Below, in pieces: positions 26,537 to 35,503 of a stretch of DNA of 64,000 nt. Both the position numbers and the translations under genes were made by a program. The DNA is from JABDCD01 sp964469525 (GTDB lineage Bacteria; Pseudomonadota; Alphaproteobacteria; Rickettsiales; SXRF01). The stretch spans positions 1-64,000 of the forward strand of contig CAYXYU010000008.1 in NCBI GenBank assembly GCA_964469525.1, given 5' to 3'. Within the stretch, counting starts at the first letter, position 1. The number at the start of each line of letters is the position of its first letter. Below the pieces are notes generated by a model. The model saw nothing but the letters and a program-made list of their open reading frames with translations. It searched no databases and was not told the DNA's origin.

Positions 26537-28072
26537 TCAGGCCGACAGCGTCGGCGCCTCGGGCTTGCTGGCCGCCACCTTTGCTTGCCAGGGTTCAGCC
26601 GATTTTAATCCCACGGCATAAGTTTTTGCTTTTTCAGACATGGGTACGCAGGGAGCCTCAGTAGGCTGAGTATGGTTGCTCTCGCGCTTGGTCGGCATTG
26701 CCCAAGGGTTAATGCAGATAGCCCTTACCTGCTCCCGCAATAGCTGTACTACTTCGTCGTTTTTACGTGCCAGCACATCGGGACGGCCAAGGAACTGCGC
26801 TAAGTTATTGATCAGTGTTTCCTGCATGGCTTTAGGTTGTTTCGCGATCAACTCAGCGGTCACGGCAATCATCGTATCATCAAGGCTTTTATCACTCTTC
26901 ACCCCTTCTCCATGACCTTTCGAGGATAACGTCATAAGAATTTCTCCAATGATGGTGAAGGTTATGAAAGATGCGCGCCAAGGAATCGCCCTCAGTGCCT
27001 TTTTGTCATTATATTTTTTGGCTTCCCGGTATTCGATAAATGTGCTGAAGGCATGACACGCTGTGCTTATCATATAACCGAAACCCGAAATGCGCAGCGG
27101 CTTTTCCTGCACCCACTCTAAAATGCCGGCAATACCTGTAGCTTTCGATTTATCAGGATCTGACGCTTTTTCCTTTACCCAGCCACCCAATAATCCGGAC
27201 AGTAAAGTTGTAACGCCAAGCCCAATATCCATTCCTCCGGCAAATTTTTTCTTCGCAATTGCTTCTTCACCAACTTTTGCAGCCTTCATTCCTGCGGTAG
27301 AACGCCCAATTGCTTTCATATCAGCAATAGCTTTCGTACCTTCCGTGACAGGATCAAATTTCTTCAGAACGCGGTGACGCAGGGCAGACGATGCAATAAA
27401 TGCACCAGCCAGCGCGGTTAAGCTATTGCCGACCTCGCCCGGATAGTTTTTAAGAATTTCATATACTGAATTCGCCGTCCCTCGCGGCTTGTCCTCGCTG
27501 ATATTGGAGATAGCATCATGCTTATCGAATGCGAGGCCGTGTTCTTTCGCATATTCCAGAATTTTGCGAACGTTATTGCGAATCTGCAGATCGCTTTGGT
27601 CGGCATGTCCGAAGGCTGCAAACTCTGAACTGCCAAGTAAATAGGAAAATCCCCCGGCTACATCCTCCCAGCGTTTCTCCTCCTGGCCATACTTCATGTA
27701 ACCTATGTCGGCCGCAATGAAGAAAAGCCCCGTTAATTGCAATGTACGGCGCTTTAAACGCTCCCAGAAAGGTACATCATCTCCTTTTTCTTTAATGTAC
27801 TCACTTTTCCCCGTTATCCAGCCATTTTGCTCCAGCAGTTCCAGAAGATCCGATCGCTTACTGAATTTACGAATTTCTAAAACCGGTTTGCCATTAAAGA
27901 TTTGTGGTACGCATTTGAATCCCTTAGCAATCAAAGTAACATTGATGGGCTCAAGCACTTCGTAACCCACTCCATCCGGTGCATGTAGATAAGCACGGAG
28001 TGCACCACGGTCTGATTCACGAAAGGTTACCTCATCGATAATCTTCGACTGGGGATAGCGGTAGATGCTCAC
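26537..28072 (-). CDS. unrecognised membrane-associated protein, paralogue 2
   Basis: A 511-residue protein collinear with the 475-residue protein at 18.4-19.8 kb. An N-terminal alpha/beta region (residues 1-85) ends in FNGKPVLEIRKFSKRSDLLE. It continues with PFWERLKRRTLQLTGLFFIA and several moderately hydrophobic helices (NSLTALAGAFIASSALRH, MDIGLGVTTLLSGLLGGW, RASFITFTIIGEILMTL). The C-terminal helical block contains TAELIAKQPKAMQETLIN and LLREQVRAICINPWA, which aligns with the paralogue. It is lower in GC than the surrounding genes. It lies 65 bases upstream of tRNA-Thr on the same strand. No known family or catalytic motif is recognised. Confidence 0.75.
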   Translation of the reverse strand: MSIYRYPQSKIIDEVTFRESDRGALRAYLHAPDGVGYEVLEPINVTLIAKGFKCVPQIFNGKPVLEIRKFSKRSDLLELLEQNGWITGKSEYIKEKGDDVPFWERLKRRTLQLTGLFFIAADIGYMKYGQEEKRWEDVAGGFSYLLGSSEFAAFGHADQSDLQIRNNVRKILEYAKEHGLAFDKHDAISNISEDKPRGTANSVYEILKNYPGEVGNSLTALAGAFIASSALRHRVLKKFDPVTEGTKAIADMKAIGRSTAGMKAAKVGEEAIAKKKFAGGMDIGLGVTTLLSGLLGGWVKEKASDPDKSKATGIAGILEWVQEKPLRISGFGYMISTACHAFSTFIEYREAKKYNDKKALRAIPWRASFITFTIIGEILMTLSSKGHGEGVKSDKSLDDTMIAVTAELIAKQPKAMQETLINNLAQFLGRPDVLARKNDEVVQLLREQVRAICINPWAMPTKRESNHTQPTEAPCVPMSEKAKTYAVGLKSAEPWQAKVAASKPEAPTLSA

Positions 28073-28235
28073 GTCAATTCCGGCCTTAAGTTACTAATAC
28101 ACCAGTATTAACTATATACCGGAATTGTTACAGGCGTGTGAAGGTTTTAAAGAAATACGGGGTACAGGCATGGGATTTTAAGGTATGTAAATCAATTGGT
28201 TATTTACACGCCATTTCTAAAAGTTTGGATATTTT

Positions 28236-28333
28236 GTCATTCCCCGGATTTGCGAAAGCAAATCCTAGGGGAATCCAGTTTATAGAAAAGAACTGGATCA
28301 CCCTAGAATCACTTTCGCGATTCGGGTGATGAC
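28236..28333. repeat. palindromic repeat family A, copy 2
   Basis: Left arm GTCATTCCCCGGATTTGCGA with complement CAAATCCTAGGGGAATCCAG; right arm CTGGATCACCCTAGAATC and GATTCGGGTGATGAC. Two different hairpins share one CCAG/CTGG core. It ends 24 bases beyond the stop of the minus-strand permease gene. The rest of the 285-base gap (28073-28357) is AT-rich and shows no gene. Confidence 0.85.
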
Positions 28334-28357
28334 GTTCGCTTAAAGGCGAGAATCGGC

Positions 28358-29845
28358 CTACTCCCGAATATGCGTCACTTCCTTGATGGTTTCGCTGCCG
28401 CCGTTACGCAATTTGCTGTGGCGGTGGCTGTAGGCGAAGTAAATCACCACCCCGGCCGCCAGGTAGGCGAGGTAGAACTTTACCGTCACCGGGTTGCTGA
28501 GCAGGCCGTAGATCAGGTAGCCGCAGAAACCGATGCCGAGGATCGGGAAATACGGCGAGAACGGCACGGTGAACGGGCGCGGCAGGTCCGGCGCGGTGCG
28601 GCGCAAATAGAGCACCGAAAAGCAGATGATGGCGAACGCCGTCAGCGTGCCAAGGCTCACCAAGTCGCCCAGGATGGAAATCGGCGTCGCCGCCGCCACC
28701 AGCCCGACCAGCGAGCCGACGACCAGCGTGTTGATCCACGGCGTCTGGTATTTCGGATGCACTTTGGCAAAGGCACCGGGCATCAGCCCGTCGCGCGCCA
28801 TGGTGTAGAAGATGCGCGTCTGGCCGAACAGCAGCACCATCATCACCGAGGTCAGGCCGGCGATGGCGCCGATCTTCACCAGGAAGGCGAGCCACGGCAG
28901 GCCGATCGCGTCGACCGCCTTGGCGATCGGGTCGGGCACGTTCAGCGTGTCGAACGGCACCAGGCCGGTCAGTACCGCCGACACCAGCATGTACAGCACG
29001 GTGCAGACGAGCAGCGAACCGAGGATGCCGATCGGCACGTCGCGCTTCGGATTTTTCGCTTCCTGCGCCGCCGTCGACACCGCTTCGAAGCCGACATAGG
29101 CGAAGAACACGATGCCGGCGCCGCGCAATATGCCGTCCCAGCCATACTGGCCCTGAACGCCGGTGGGTTCGGGAATGAACGGCGACCAGTAATCCGGATT
29201 GACGTAGAAGATGCCCACGGCGACGAACAGCAGTACCACCGACACTTTGATGAAAACGATAACGTTGTTGACGGTGGCCGATTCCTTGACGCCCATCACC
29301 AGCAGCCCCGTCATCATCAGGATGCCGAGGAAGGCGGGAACATTGAAACCTTCGCCCCAGACCATGGTATGCGTCGTCATGTCCATATGGATGGTCGGGG
29401 TCGTCCACATCTCGGGAATGCTGATGCCGAAATTGCCGAGGAAACTCACCACATAGCCCGACCAGCCGACCGCCACTGTCGAGGCGGCAACACCGTATTC
29501 CAGCAGCAGCAGCCAGCCCATCACCCAGGCGAAGAGTTCACCGAGCGAAGCGTAGGCATAGGAATAGGCGCTGCCGGAAACGGGGAGCATTGAAGCAAGC
29601 TCGGCATAGCACAGCGCCGCGAAGGCGCAGCACAGCCCGGCCAGCACGAAGGAAAGGATGATGGCCGGGCCGGCATATTGCGCCGCCGCCTGGCCGGTCA
29701 TCACGAAAATACCGGCGCCGATGATGCAGCCGATGCCGAGGCTGACCAGGTTGGCCGCCGACAGCGTGCGCTTCAGCTCGCCGCGGTCCGATTCCTGCTG
29801 GATGACATGAACGGGTTTCTTGATGAAGCATTTAGCAAAGGACAT
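28358..29845 (-). CDS. APC-superfamily cationic amino-acid permease
   Basis: A 495-residue inner-membrane transporter with about 12 predicted spans. The family signature is NLVSLGIGCIIGAGIFVMTG in TM1, and GIVFFAYVGFEAVSTAAQEA with KNPKRDVPIGI is the CAT-type (YfnA-like) substrate-site region around TM6. Such proteins take up cationic or small neutral amino acids with protons; the exact substrate cannot be read. It is transcribed away from the lipoprotein gene. The first Met is not strongly supported by a ribosome-binding site. Confidence 0.88.
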   Translation of the reverse strand: MSFAKCFIKKPVHVIQQESDRGELKRTLSAANLVSLGIGCIIGAGIFVMTGQAAAQYAGPAIILSFVLAGLCCAFAALCYAELASMLPVSGSAYSYAYASLGELFAWVMGWLLLLEYGVAASTVAVGWSGYVVSFLGNFGISIPEMWTTPTIHMDMTTHTMVWGEGFNVPAFLGILMMTGLLVMGVKESATVNNVIVFIKVSVVLLFVAVGIFYVNPDYWSPFIPEPTGVQGQYGWDGILRGAGIVFFAYVGFEAVSTAAQEAKNPKRDVPIGILGSLLVCTVLYMLVSAVLTGLVPFDTLNVPDPIAKAVDAIGLPWLAFLVKIGAIAGLTSVMMVLLFGQTRIFYTMARDGLMPGAFAKVHPKYQTPWINTLVVGSLVGLVAAATPISILGDLVSLGTLTAFAIICFSVLYLRRTAPDLPRPFTVPFSPYFPILGIGFCGYLIYGLLSNPVTVKFYLAYLAAGVVIYFAYSHRHSKLRNGGSETIKEVTHIRE

Positions 29846-29933
29846 GGATGACTCCCCGTTGTGTTTAGGCTTTTATCGGTGTAGTTCTACACGCTTATCC
29901 GGTTTTTGCAACGCGCTTATGCAGGGGGCCATT

Positions 29934-30704
29934 ATGAGATTGCCTGTTTTTGCCGCACTCGCCGTGCTTTTCACCATGGTTTCCGCCTGCTCCAGCCTCA
30001 CGCCTGCGGTCAAGGTGGAAGGCCCGCCCAAGCCCACTATCCGGCTGACATTGCTGCCGCAGCAGGCACTGGCTGCCGGACAGACCACGTCGGTACTGGT
30101 CAAGCTGACCCATATCGGGGAGCGGCGCCTGCTGACCGACGACGACCTGCAGCCGGTGCATAACCATAGGGTCCACCTGCTCGCCGTTGATCCGACGCTC
30201 ACCGACTATCAGCACCTGCATCCCGAGCCGACCTCCGTGCCTGGCGTTTACCGCCTCACCTTCACGCCGGAAATCGGCAACGCCTACCGTATCTGGGCCG
30301 ACATCATCCCGGCCGGAACCGGTATCCGTGAATTCCCCTATGCTGATCTCGGGTCGCCGCGCGCACGTACGCTGGCGGACACGCGCGAAAAACTGGAAGC
30401 CGCAGCCGGAAAATACCGGTTTGCCCTGTTCTTCGACCATGCGCCGATCGCGGGGCAGGAAGTGACCGCACGCATTCGCATCACCACCCCCGATGGCCGC
30501 CCGGTGCAGGGCGACGTGATGCACAGCATCGGCATCTACAGCGACTATCACCATCTCCTGCCGACACAGCCGGTAGAAGGCGGGGAAGATACCGTATTCC
30601 GGCTGCTACCTTATAAGCCGGGATATGTCCGGCTGTTCGCGCTGATCCGGACCGGCGGGGCGGAAATGTCGGTGCCGTTTGGCTTCACCGTCGCGCCGCG
30701 CTGA
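29934..30704 (+). CDS. exported lipoprotein with copper-handling-like beta domains
   Basis: A 256-residue protein with a signal peptide and lipobox at VSAC (residues 16-19), so probably a lipid-anchored envelope protein. The mature part contains NHRVHLLAVDPTLTDYQHLH followed by PGVYRLTFTPEIGNAYRIWA and later DVMHSIGIYSDYHHLLP. These H-x-L-V...D-x-x-H-x-H patterns resemble secreted YtkA/FixH-like beta-sandwich domains seen near metal-handling genes. The His-rich pattern suggests metal binding, but the assignment is tentative. ATG 29934 follows AGGGGG. The stop is two bases from that of the convergent zinc-binding protein gene. Confidence 0.75.
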   Translation: MRLPVFAALAVLFTMVSACSSLTPAVKVEGPPKPTIRLTLLPQQALAAGQTTSVLVKLTHIGERRLLTDDDLQPVHNHRVHLLAVDPTLTDYQHLHPEPTSVPGVYRLTFTPEIGNAYRIWADIIPAGTGIREFPYADLGSPRARTLADTREKLEAAAGKYRFALFFDHAPIAGQEVTARIRITTPDGRPVQGDVMHSIGIYSDYHHLLPTQPVEGGEDTVFRLLPYKPGYVRLFALIRTGGAEMSVPFGFTVAPR

Positions 30705-30706
30705 TC

Positions 30707-31594
30707 TTATCGCAGGCATTCCTCCAACCCGTCGGCGAGTGATTCCATCAACTGGAAATACAGCTCCGGCCCCGGCGTCAGCGAAGCGCCTTCCGGGTCG
30801 AGCACGCCGGAGCGCGCGCCGGTGCCGGCGACAAGATTCTCCACGATGCGCGCATCGAACTGCGGCTCGCGGAATACGCAGCGCACGTTGCGGTCAGTCA
30901 GCTGTCGTCGCAGGTCGCGCACATGCCCAGCCGATAGCGGCTGCTCTGGGTGCAGCGCGATGGCGCCGAGCGAGGACAGGCCGTAAGCCTTCTCCAGATA
31001 CTGGTAGGCATCGTGGAAGACGATGAATGGTCGGCCCTGGAGCAGATGCAGCTGCGCCGCCAGCTGTGTGTCCATCGCATCAATACGCTTCTGCAACTCC
31101 GCGGCATTGGCCGCATACAATGCCTGCTTTTCCGGATAGAGCGCTGACAACTGCCGTTCGATTTCCGCCACCATCGCTTTCGCGCTGGCCGGTAGCAGCC
31201 ACAGATGCAAGTCATAGCCGGCATGACGCTGTGTGTCGTCATCGTGGTCGAGACGCACGGGGTATAAGGTGATGCCCGGCGCTTTCTCCATGGGCACATG
31301 TTTCACCTGCGGCAGGTTGGCAAACGGCTTCCAGAGAAAGCGCTCAAAGCTTTCCCCCATATAAAATACGATGTCCGCATTCTGCAGCGCGCGCATCTGC
31401 GACGGCTTCAGCGAGAAGCTATGCAGCGATGCGGCGCTCTCCACCAGCAGGACCGGCCGCTTATCATCGCCTGCCATGACAGCGGCCACCAGCGAATGCA
31501 GCGGCTTGATGCTGGCCACCACCTGGCCCCCCTCCGCACGCGCATCGCTGGCGACCAGGCAGAACAGTAAGATAACGTGTAACAGGTAACGCAT
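30707..31594 (-). CDS. znuA: zinc ABC transporter substrate-binding protein, ZnuA-like
   Basis: A 295-residue cluster A-I metal-binding protein with a signal peptide (YLLHVILLFCLVASDARAEG). The zinc ligand region is visible: the first His in VESAASLHSFSLKPSQ, then DLHLWL and VFHDAYQYLEKAYGL. The His/Asp-rich loop of typical ZnuA is reduced to DHDDDTQRHAGYD. The protein delivers Zn2+ to a ZnuBC permease, but no permease or ATPase gene is adjacent, so its partners must be elsewhere. ATG 31594 begins at the signal peptide. Confidence 0.85.
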   Translation of the reverse strand: MRYLLHVILLFCLVASDARAEGGQVVASIKPLHSLVAAVMAGDDKRPVLLVESAASLHSFSLKPSQMRALQNADIVFYMGESFERFLWKPFANLPQVKHVPMEKAPGITLYPVRLDHDDDTQRHAGYDLHLWLLPASAKAMVAEIERQLSALYPEKQALYAANAAELQKRIDAMDTQLAAQLHLLQGRPFIVFHDAYQYLEKAYGLSSLGAIALHPEQPLSAGHVRDLRRQLTDRNVRCVFREPQFDARIVENLVAGTGARSGVLDPEGASLTPGPELYFQLMESLADGLEECLR

Positions 31595-31637
31595 ATTTTC
31601 CTGCCGATCCTTATAGCACACCTGTCAAGAGGGGAAA

Positions 31638-33401
31638 TCAAACCGGTGCGCAGCGCACCGCCAGCCACTGGCGCTCATTCTCGTCCAGCAGCGGGGAAAG
31701 CGACTCCAGCACCCAGGCGTGATAACCGTTGAGCCACTGCTTTTCCTCGGGCGACAGCATGGCGGCATCGACCAACCGCGTATCGATCGGCGCGCAGGTC
31801 AGGGTTTCAAAGGTGAGAAAGCCTTTATCGGGGGGCACCACCGACACCAGATTCTCGATACGGATGCCGAACGCGCCCGCCTTGTAGTAACCCGGCTCAT
31901 TGGAAATGATCATGCCGGGTTTCAGCGCCGCGTCGCCGCCACGCTTGGCAATGCGCTGCGGCCCTTCATGCACGCCGAGAAAGCAGCCCACCCCGTGGCC
32001 GGTGCCGTGATCGTAGTCAATCCCGGCCTGCCACAGGTACTGCCGCGCCAGCGCATCGAGCTGCGATCCGGACGTGCCTTCGGGAAAGCGTGCGGTGGCG
32101 ATGGCGATATGGCCCTTCAGCACGCGCGTGAAGCGGTCGCGCTGCTCCGGCGACGGCAGGCCGACCGGCACGGTGCGCGTGATATCGGTGGTGCCGTCGG
32201 GATACTGGCCACCGGAATCGAGCAGGAACAGCTCCCCTCTTTGCAGGATGCGGTTGGTTGTCTCCGTTGCGCGGTAATGCACAATAGCGCCATGCGGACC
32301 GCTGCCGGCAATGGTCGTAAAGCTCGGCTCGACGAACATTGGATGCGCGGCGCGAAAGCCCAGCAGCTTGTCGCTCACCTCCAGCTCACGGACATCGCGC
32401 TTCGCGGTTTCCACATCGAGCCAGCACAGTAGTTTCGCCACCGCCGCTCCATCACGGATATGGGCATTGCGAATCCCCTGCAGTTCAGTGTCATTCTTAC
32501 AGGCCTTGGGCAGCAAACACGGCTCCGGCGCTTCGACAATTTGCGCGCCTGCCTGTTGCAACACCTGTGTGAACCACATCGGCGCTGATGCAGGATCGCA
32601 CAACACACGCTGTTTCTTGCGGCCAAGTGCCATAAGCCCGGCTTCCAGTCTTGCCGGATCGAGCAACTCCACTTCCTTTCCGAGATGCGCGCGAACGGCA
32701 TCATTGCAACGCGAGGGCACAACGTAGAGCTGCACATGCGCGCTGCTGTCGATAATGGCTGTCGCCAACACCAGCGGCGTATGCTCCGTGTCGCGGGCGC
32801 GGATGTTGAGCAGCCAGCAGACGGCATCCGGCGCGGCGAGGACCGCCGCATCGGCATGCGCGGTTTTAAGTTGCGAAGCGATGTTCCGGCGCTTGTCCTG
32901 TGAGGATTCCCCGGCATATTTCAATTCGTGGATGAATAGCGGTGTTGCAGGTGCAGGCGGACGGTCCTCCCATACCATATCGACCAGGTTGGGACAGGGA
33001 ACCAGTTCGGCCCCCGGCTTGGCGAGCGTCCGGCTCATGCGCTTCACCATTGACTGCGTATAGAGTCTCGGATCGTAACCTACGCGCTCGCCACGCCGTA
33101 ACTGACCGGCCAGCCAGGATTCGGGGGTAAGGATTGCAATATTGTGCCGCTCGAACAACGCCCCGTCGGTCTCACGCTCCGCCTGCAGCGTATAGCGCCC
33201 GTCCACGAACAGCGCCGCCTTGTTTTCCAGCACGGCCACGGTCCCTGCCGAACCGGAAAACTCCGAAAGCCACTCAACCCGCCGATGACAGGGAGGCGGG
33301 TATTCCGCCAGATATTCGTCGTGTACCGGCTGCAGATATCCTGCAAGTCCATGTTTTTTAACTATATCTCTTAGCAACTGTAATTTTTGAGCAGCATCCA
33401 T
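31638..33401 (-). CDS. pepP: Xaa-Pro aminopeptidase (M24B), AMPP type
   Basis: A 587-residue long-form aminopeptidase P with two N-terminal creatinase-like domains and a C-terminal pita-bread domain. The dinuclear metal ligands lie in LLDSGGQYPDGTTDITRTV, GTGHGVGCFLGVHEGP and MIISNEPGYY, with a last Glu in IRIENLV. It removes N-terminal residues preceding proline in the cytoplasm. The start at 33401 gives the standard beginning MDAAQKLQLLRDIVKKHGLA; a longer reading frame upstream covers the divergent neighbour. The 5' ends of the two divergent genes are only about 85 bases apart. Confidence 0.9.
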   Translation of the reverse strand: MDAAQKLQLLRDIVKKHGLAGYLQPVHDEYLAEYPPPCHRRVEWLSEFSGSAGTVAVLENKAALFVDGRYTLQAERETDGALFERHNIAILTPESWLAGQLRRGERVGYDPRLYTQSMVKRMSRTLAKPGAELVPCPNLVDMVWEDRPPAPATPLFIHELKYAGESSQDKRRNIASQLKTAHADAAVLAAPDAVCWLLNIRARDTEHTPLVLATAIIDSSAHVQLYVVPSRCNDAVRAHLGKEVELLDPARLEAGLMALGRKKQRVLCDPASAPMWFTQVLQQAGAQIVEAPEPCLLPKACKNDTELQGIRNAHIRDGAAVAKLLCWLDVETAKRDVRELEVSDKLLGFRAAHPMFVEPSFTTIAGSGPHGAIVHYRATETTNRILQRGELFLLDSGGQYPDGTTDITRTVPVGLPSPEQRDRFTRVLKGHIAIATARFPEGTSGSQLDALARQYLWQAGIDYDHGTGHGVGCFLGVHEGPQRIAKRGGDAALKPGMIISNEPGYYKAGAFGIRIENLVSVVPPDKGFLTFETLTCAPIDTRLVDAAMLSPEEKQWLNGYHAWVLESLSPLLDENERQWLAVRCAPV

Positions 33402-33486
33402 GGCGCCGTTTACCTTTTTCCCATGTCTTTCTGATACAGTATGGGAATTATACGCGCGACCTGGCCACACCATAAGCGAAAAAACC

Positions 33487-34497
33487 ATGCTGCTGCGGAC
33501 TATCTTACGGCTGGCCCTGGGAATCGGCCTGCTTCTGGCCGGAACCGCCCATGCCATGCCACCCACCCTTTGGCCTCAGTCTGACAGTCGCAACCTTTCA
33601 ATGCATTCACTACTCCCCGTTGCGGTAATTTATTTTACCGGCGGCAAGGCCGATTCCGCCCATAACGAGATGGTGCGTTCCATCATTCGCCAGTCGAAAA
33701 GCGGCCTCGGGCTCACCGTTTACGAACACGTGCTGGACAGCGAACGGGCGCTGGCGTCAACGATCGAACGAATCGCAGAGGAGAAAATCGGGCTGATTGT
33801 CATCGTCAAGCCGCGCGACAGGGATGCGCTGATGCGGATTCCCGGCCTCTACCCGGATATCCGCTTCTCCGTCATCGACGTGCCCGAACCGCTGTACCTG
33901 GTCAATGTGCATTCAATGCATTTCCATGAGGCATCGGGGGCTTATATGATCGGGGCGCTGGCAGCGATGCAATCCGGCACCGGCAGCATCGGTTTCATCA
34001 GCAGGCGAGACGATGACGACATGCGCAACCTTGCCTATGCATTCTTTCAGGGAGCAAAATACATCGATCCCGATATCGAAGTGGTGCGCCAGCTGGAAGC
34101 GCGCACATCACGCGGTCGACTTTCCCCCCCTCCTGGCAATGCCGACATAATGTTCGTACTCGATGAGGCGCTGTTCGATGCCAGCCTGCGTACGGCGCAT
34201 GAATCGAAACGCCTTGTCATTCCCTTCGACCACGACCTGACCTCGGAGCATCCGGGCTTTGTGCTGACCAGCCTGCTCAAGCATTATGACCTGGCGCTGT
34301 ACGAGACGCTGAGACGCTATCGCCATGGCGACTGGCAGCCAGGCAGCCATATACTGGGCGCTGGCGAAGGATATATCGATTATGTGCTTGCTGCCGGGAA
34401 CCGGAATCTGCTGAGCAAAAAAACTATCGACCGCATGGAACATATTAAGGATTTGATGGCGCAGGGCCTCCTGGAAGTGGTGCCGCTGGGGCAGTAA
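33487..34497 (+). CDS. BMP-family (Med/PnrA-like) periplasmic binding protein
   Basis: A 336-residue protein with a signal peptide ending in GTAHA. The mature part is a type-1 periplasmic-binding fold: LPVAVIYFTGGKADSAHNEM at its start, the hinge-proximal HFHEASGAYMIGALAAMQSG and GSIGFISRRDDDDMRNLAYA. These match basic-membrane-protein (nucleoside or lipoprotein) families. Relatives bind nucleosides for ABC import or act as sensors; no transporter subunits are adjacent here. The start begins the signal peptide. The stop abuts the stop of prmA. Confidence 0.75.
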   Translation: MLLRTILRLALGIGLLLAGTAHAMPPTLWPQSDSRNLSMHSLLPVAVIYFTGGKADSAHNEMVRSIIRQSKSGLGLTVYEHVLDSERALASTIERIAEEKIGLIVIVKPRDRDALMRIPGLYPDIRFSVIDVPEPLYLVNVHSMHFHEASGAYMIGALAAMQSGTGSIGFISRRDDDDMRNLAYAFFQGAKYIDPDIEVVRQLEARTSRGRLSPPPGNADIMFVLDEALFDASLRTAHESKRLVIPFDHDLTSEHPGFVLTSLLKHYDLALYETLRRYRHGDWQPGSHILGAGEGYIDYVLAAGNRNLLSKKTIDRMEHIKDLMAQGLLEVVPLGQ

Positions 34498-35400
34498 TCA
34501 GCGCGTAAGGATCAGCGTGCACCATTCGCCGTGCAGGATGCGCTTCTTCAGCTTCAGCCCCTGCATCAGATGTGCCGACAGCACTTCCTTCTCCTGCGAC
34601 CGCAGCAGCCCCGACAGTACCGCCGCGCCGTCGGCCGCCAGATGCGCCTCCAGATCAGGCGCAAAAGCGACCAGCGGCCGCGCCAGGATATTGGAGAGGA
34701 TCAGGTCATACGGCCGGCCGCGCCGCACCCGCTCGCCGGCGTAGCCGTCGGATACGGCACAGGTGACCTGCGCCTGCACGCGGTTGACGCGCACATTCTC
34801 CTGCGCCACGCGCACCGCCACCGGGTCGATGTCGGCGGCCAGTACCTCCGCGTTCCAGACTTTCGCGGCCGCAATGGCGAGGATGGCCGAGCCGCAACCC
34901 ATATCGAGCACGCGCCGCACCTCGCGCCGCCGCGCCAGCCAGTGGATGGCCTCCAGGCAGCCGCGCGTCGTGCCGTGCTCGCCGGAGCCGAAGGCTGCGC
35001 CGGCATCAACCTTGATGGGGATGGTACCCGGCGGCACACGCGGATCATGCGATCCATGCACGTAGAAGCAGCCGATGGCAAGCGGCGGAAAATTTTGTGC
35101 CACCTGCGCCAGCCAGTCCTGCGGCTCCAGTCTACCCAGCACGACCAGCGGCTTGTCGATGTGATGCAGTGAAGAGAGAATCAGCAGGCGGCGTTCGATA
35201 TCCGCCATGTCCGGCCTGCTGCCGCACAGCAAGTCGATCGTCCAGATATGGTTCTTCTCATCCGTCTCGAAGGCGGAGACCGAGATTGCGATATCGTTGA
35301 ACGCCTCCTCCGCCGTCCCAGCCGCCCTATGCGGTAACATGAACGTTACCTTCCAGTGTTCGTCGGCCTGCGCGAAGGGGTTATCGTTGGAATATTGCAT
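34498..35400 (-). CDS. prmA: ribosomal protein L11 methyltransferase
   Basis: A 300-residue class I SAM methyltransferase. The PrmA signature DAGAAFGSGEHGTTRGCLEA is followed by motif I LDMGCGSAILAIAAAKV, VLAADIDPVAVRVAQEN and the catalytic-loop motif DLILSNILARPL. It methylates ribosomal protein L11. It is downstream of ligA on the same strand, separated by a palindromic repeat. Confidence 0.93.
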   Translation of the reverse strand: MQYSNDNPFAQADEHWKVTFMLPHRAAGTAEEAFNDIAISVSAFETDEKNHIWTIDLLCGSRPDMADIERRLLILSSLHHIDKPLVVLGRLEPQDWLAQVAQNFPPLAIGCFYVHGSHDPRVPPGTIPIKVDAGAAFGSGEHGTTRGCLEAIHWLARRREVRRVLDMGCGSAILAIAAAKVWNAEVLAADIDPVAVRVAQENVRVNRVQAQVTCAVSDGYAGERVRRGRPYDLILSNILARPLVAFAPDLEAHLAADGAAVLSGLLRSQEKEVLSAHLMQGLKLKKRILHGEWCTLILTR

Positions 35401-35417
35401 AATTCCTTGCGTTATAC

Positions 35418-35501
35418 GTCATCACCCGAATCGCGTAGCGATTCTAGGGTGATCCAGATCTGGGCTCCCCTGGAATTTGCTGCGCAAGTTCGGGGAATGA
35501 C
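35418..35501. repeat. palindromic repeat family A, copy 3
   Basis: The copy starts GTCATCACCCGAATCGCG and ends CAAGTTCGGGGAATGAC, with GATCCAG and TCTGGG in the centre. It is the same two-hairpin composite as copies 2 and 5 in the opposite orientation. It lies 2 bases after the ligA stop and 17 bases before the prmA start. Confidence 0.85.
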
Positions 35502-35503
35502 GA

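Noticed and set aside
28370..29593. Long open frame antisense to the permease
   Set aside because: The composition is His/Arg/Asp-rich without any domain, while the minus strand encodes an intact 12-span transporter.
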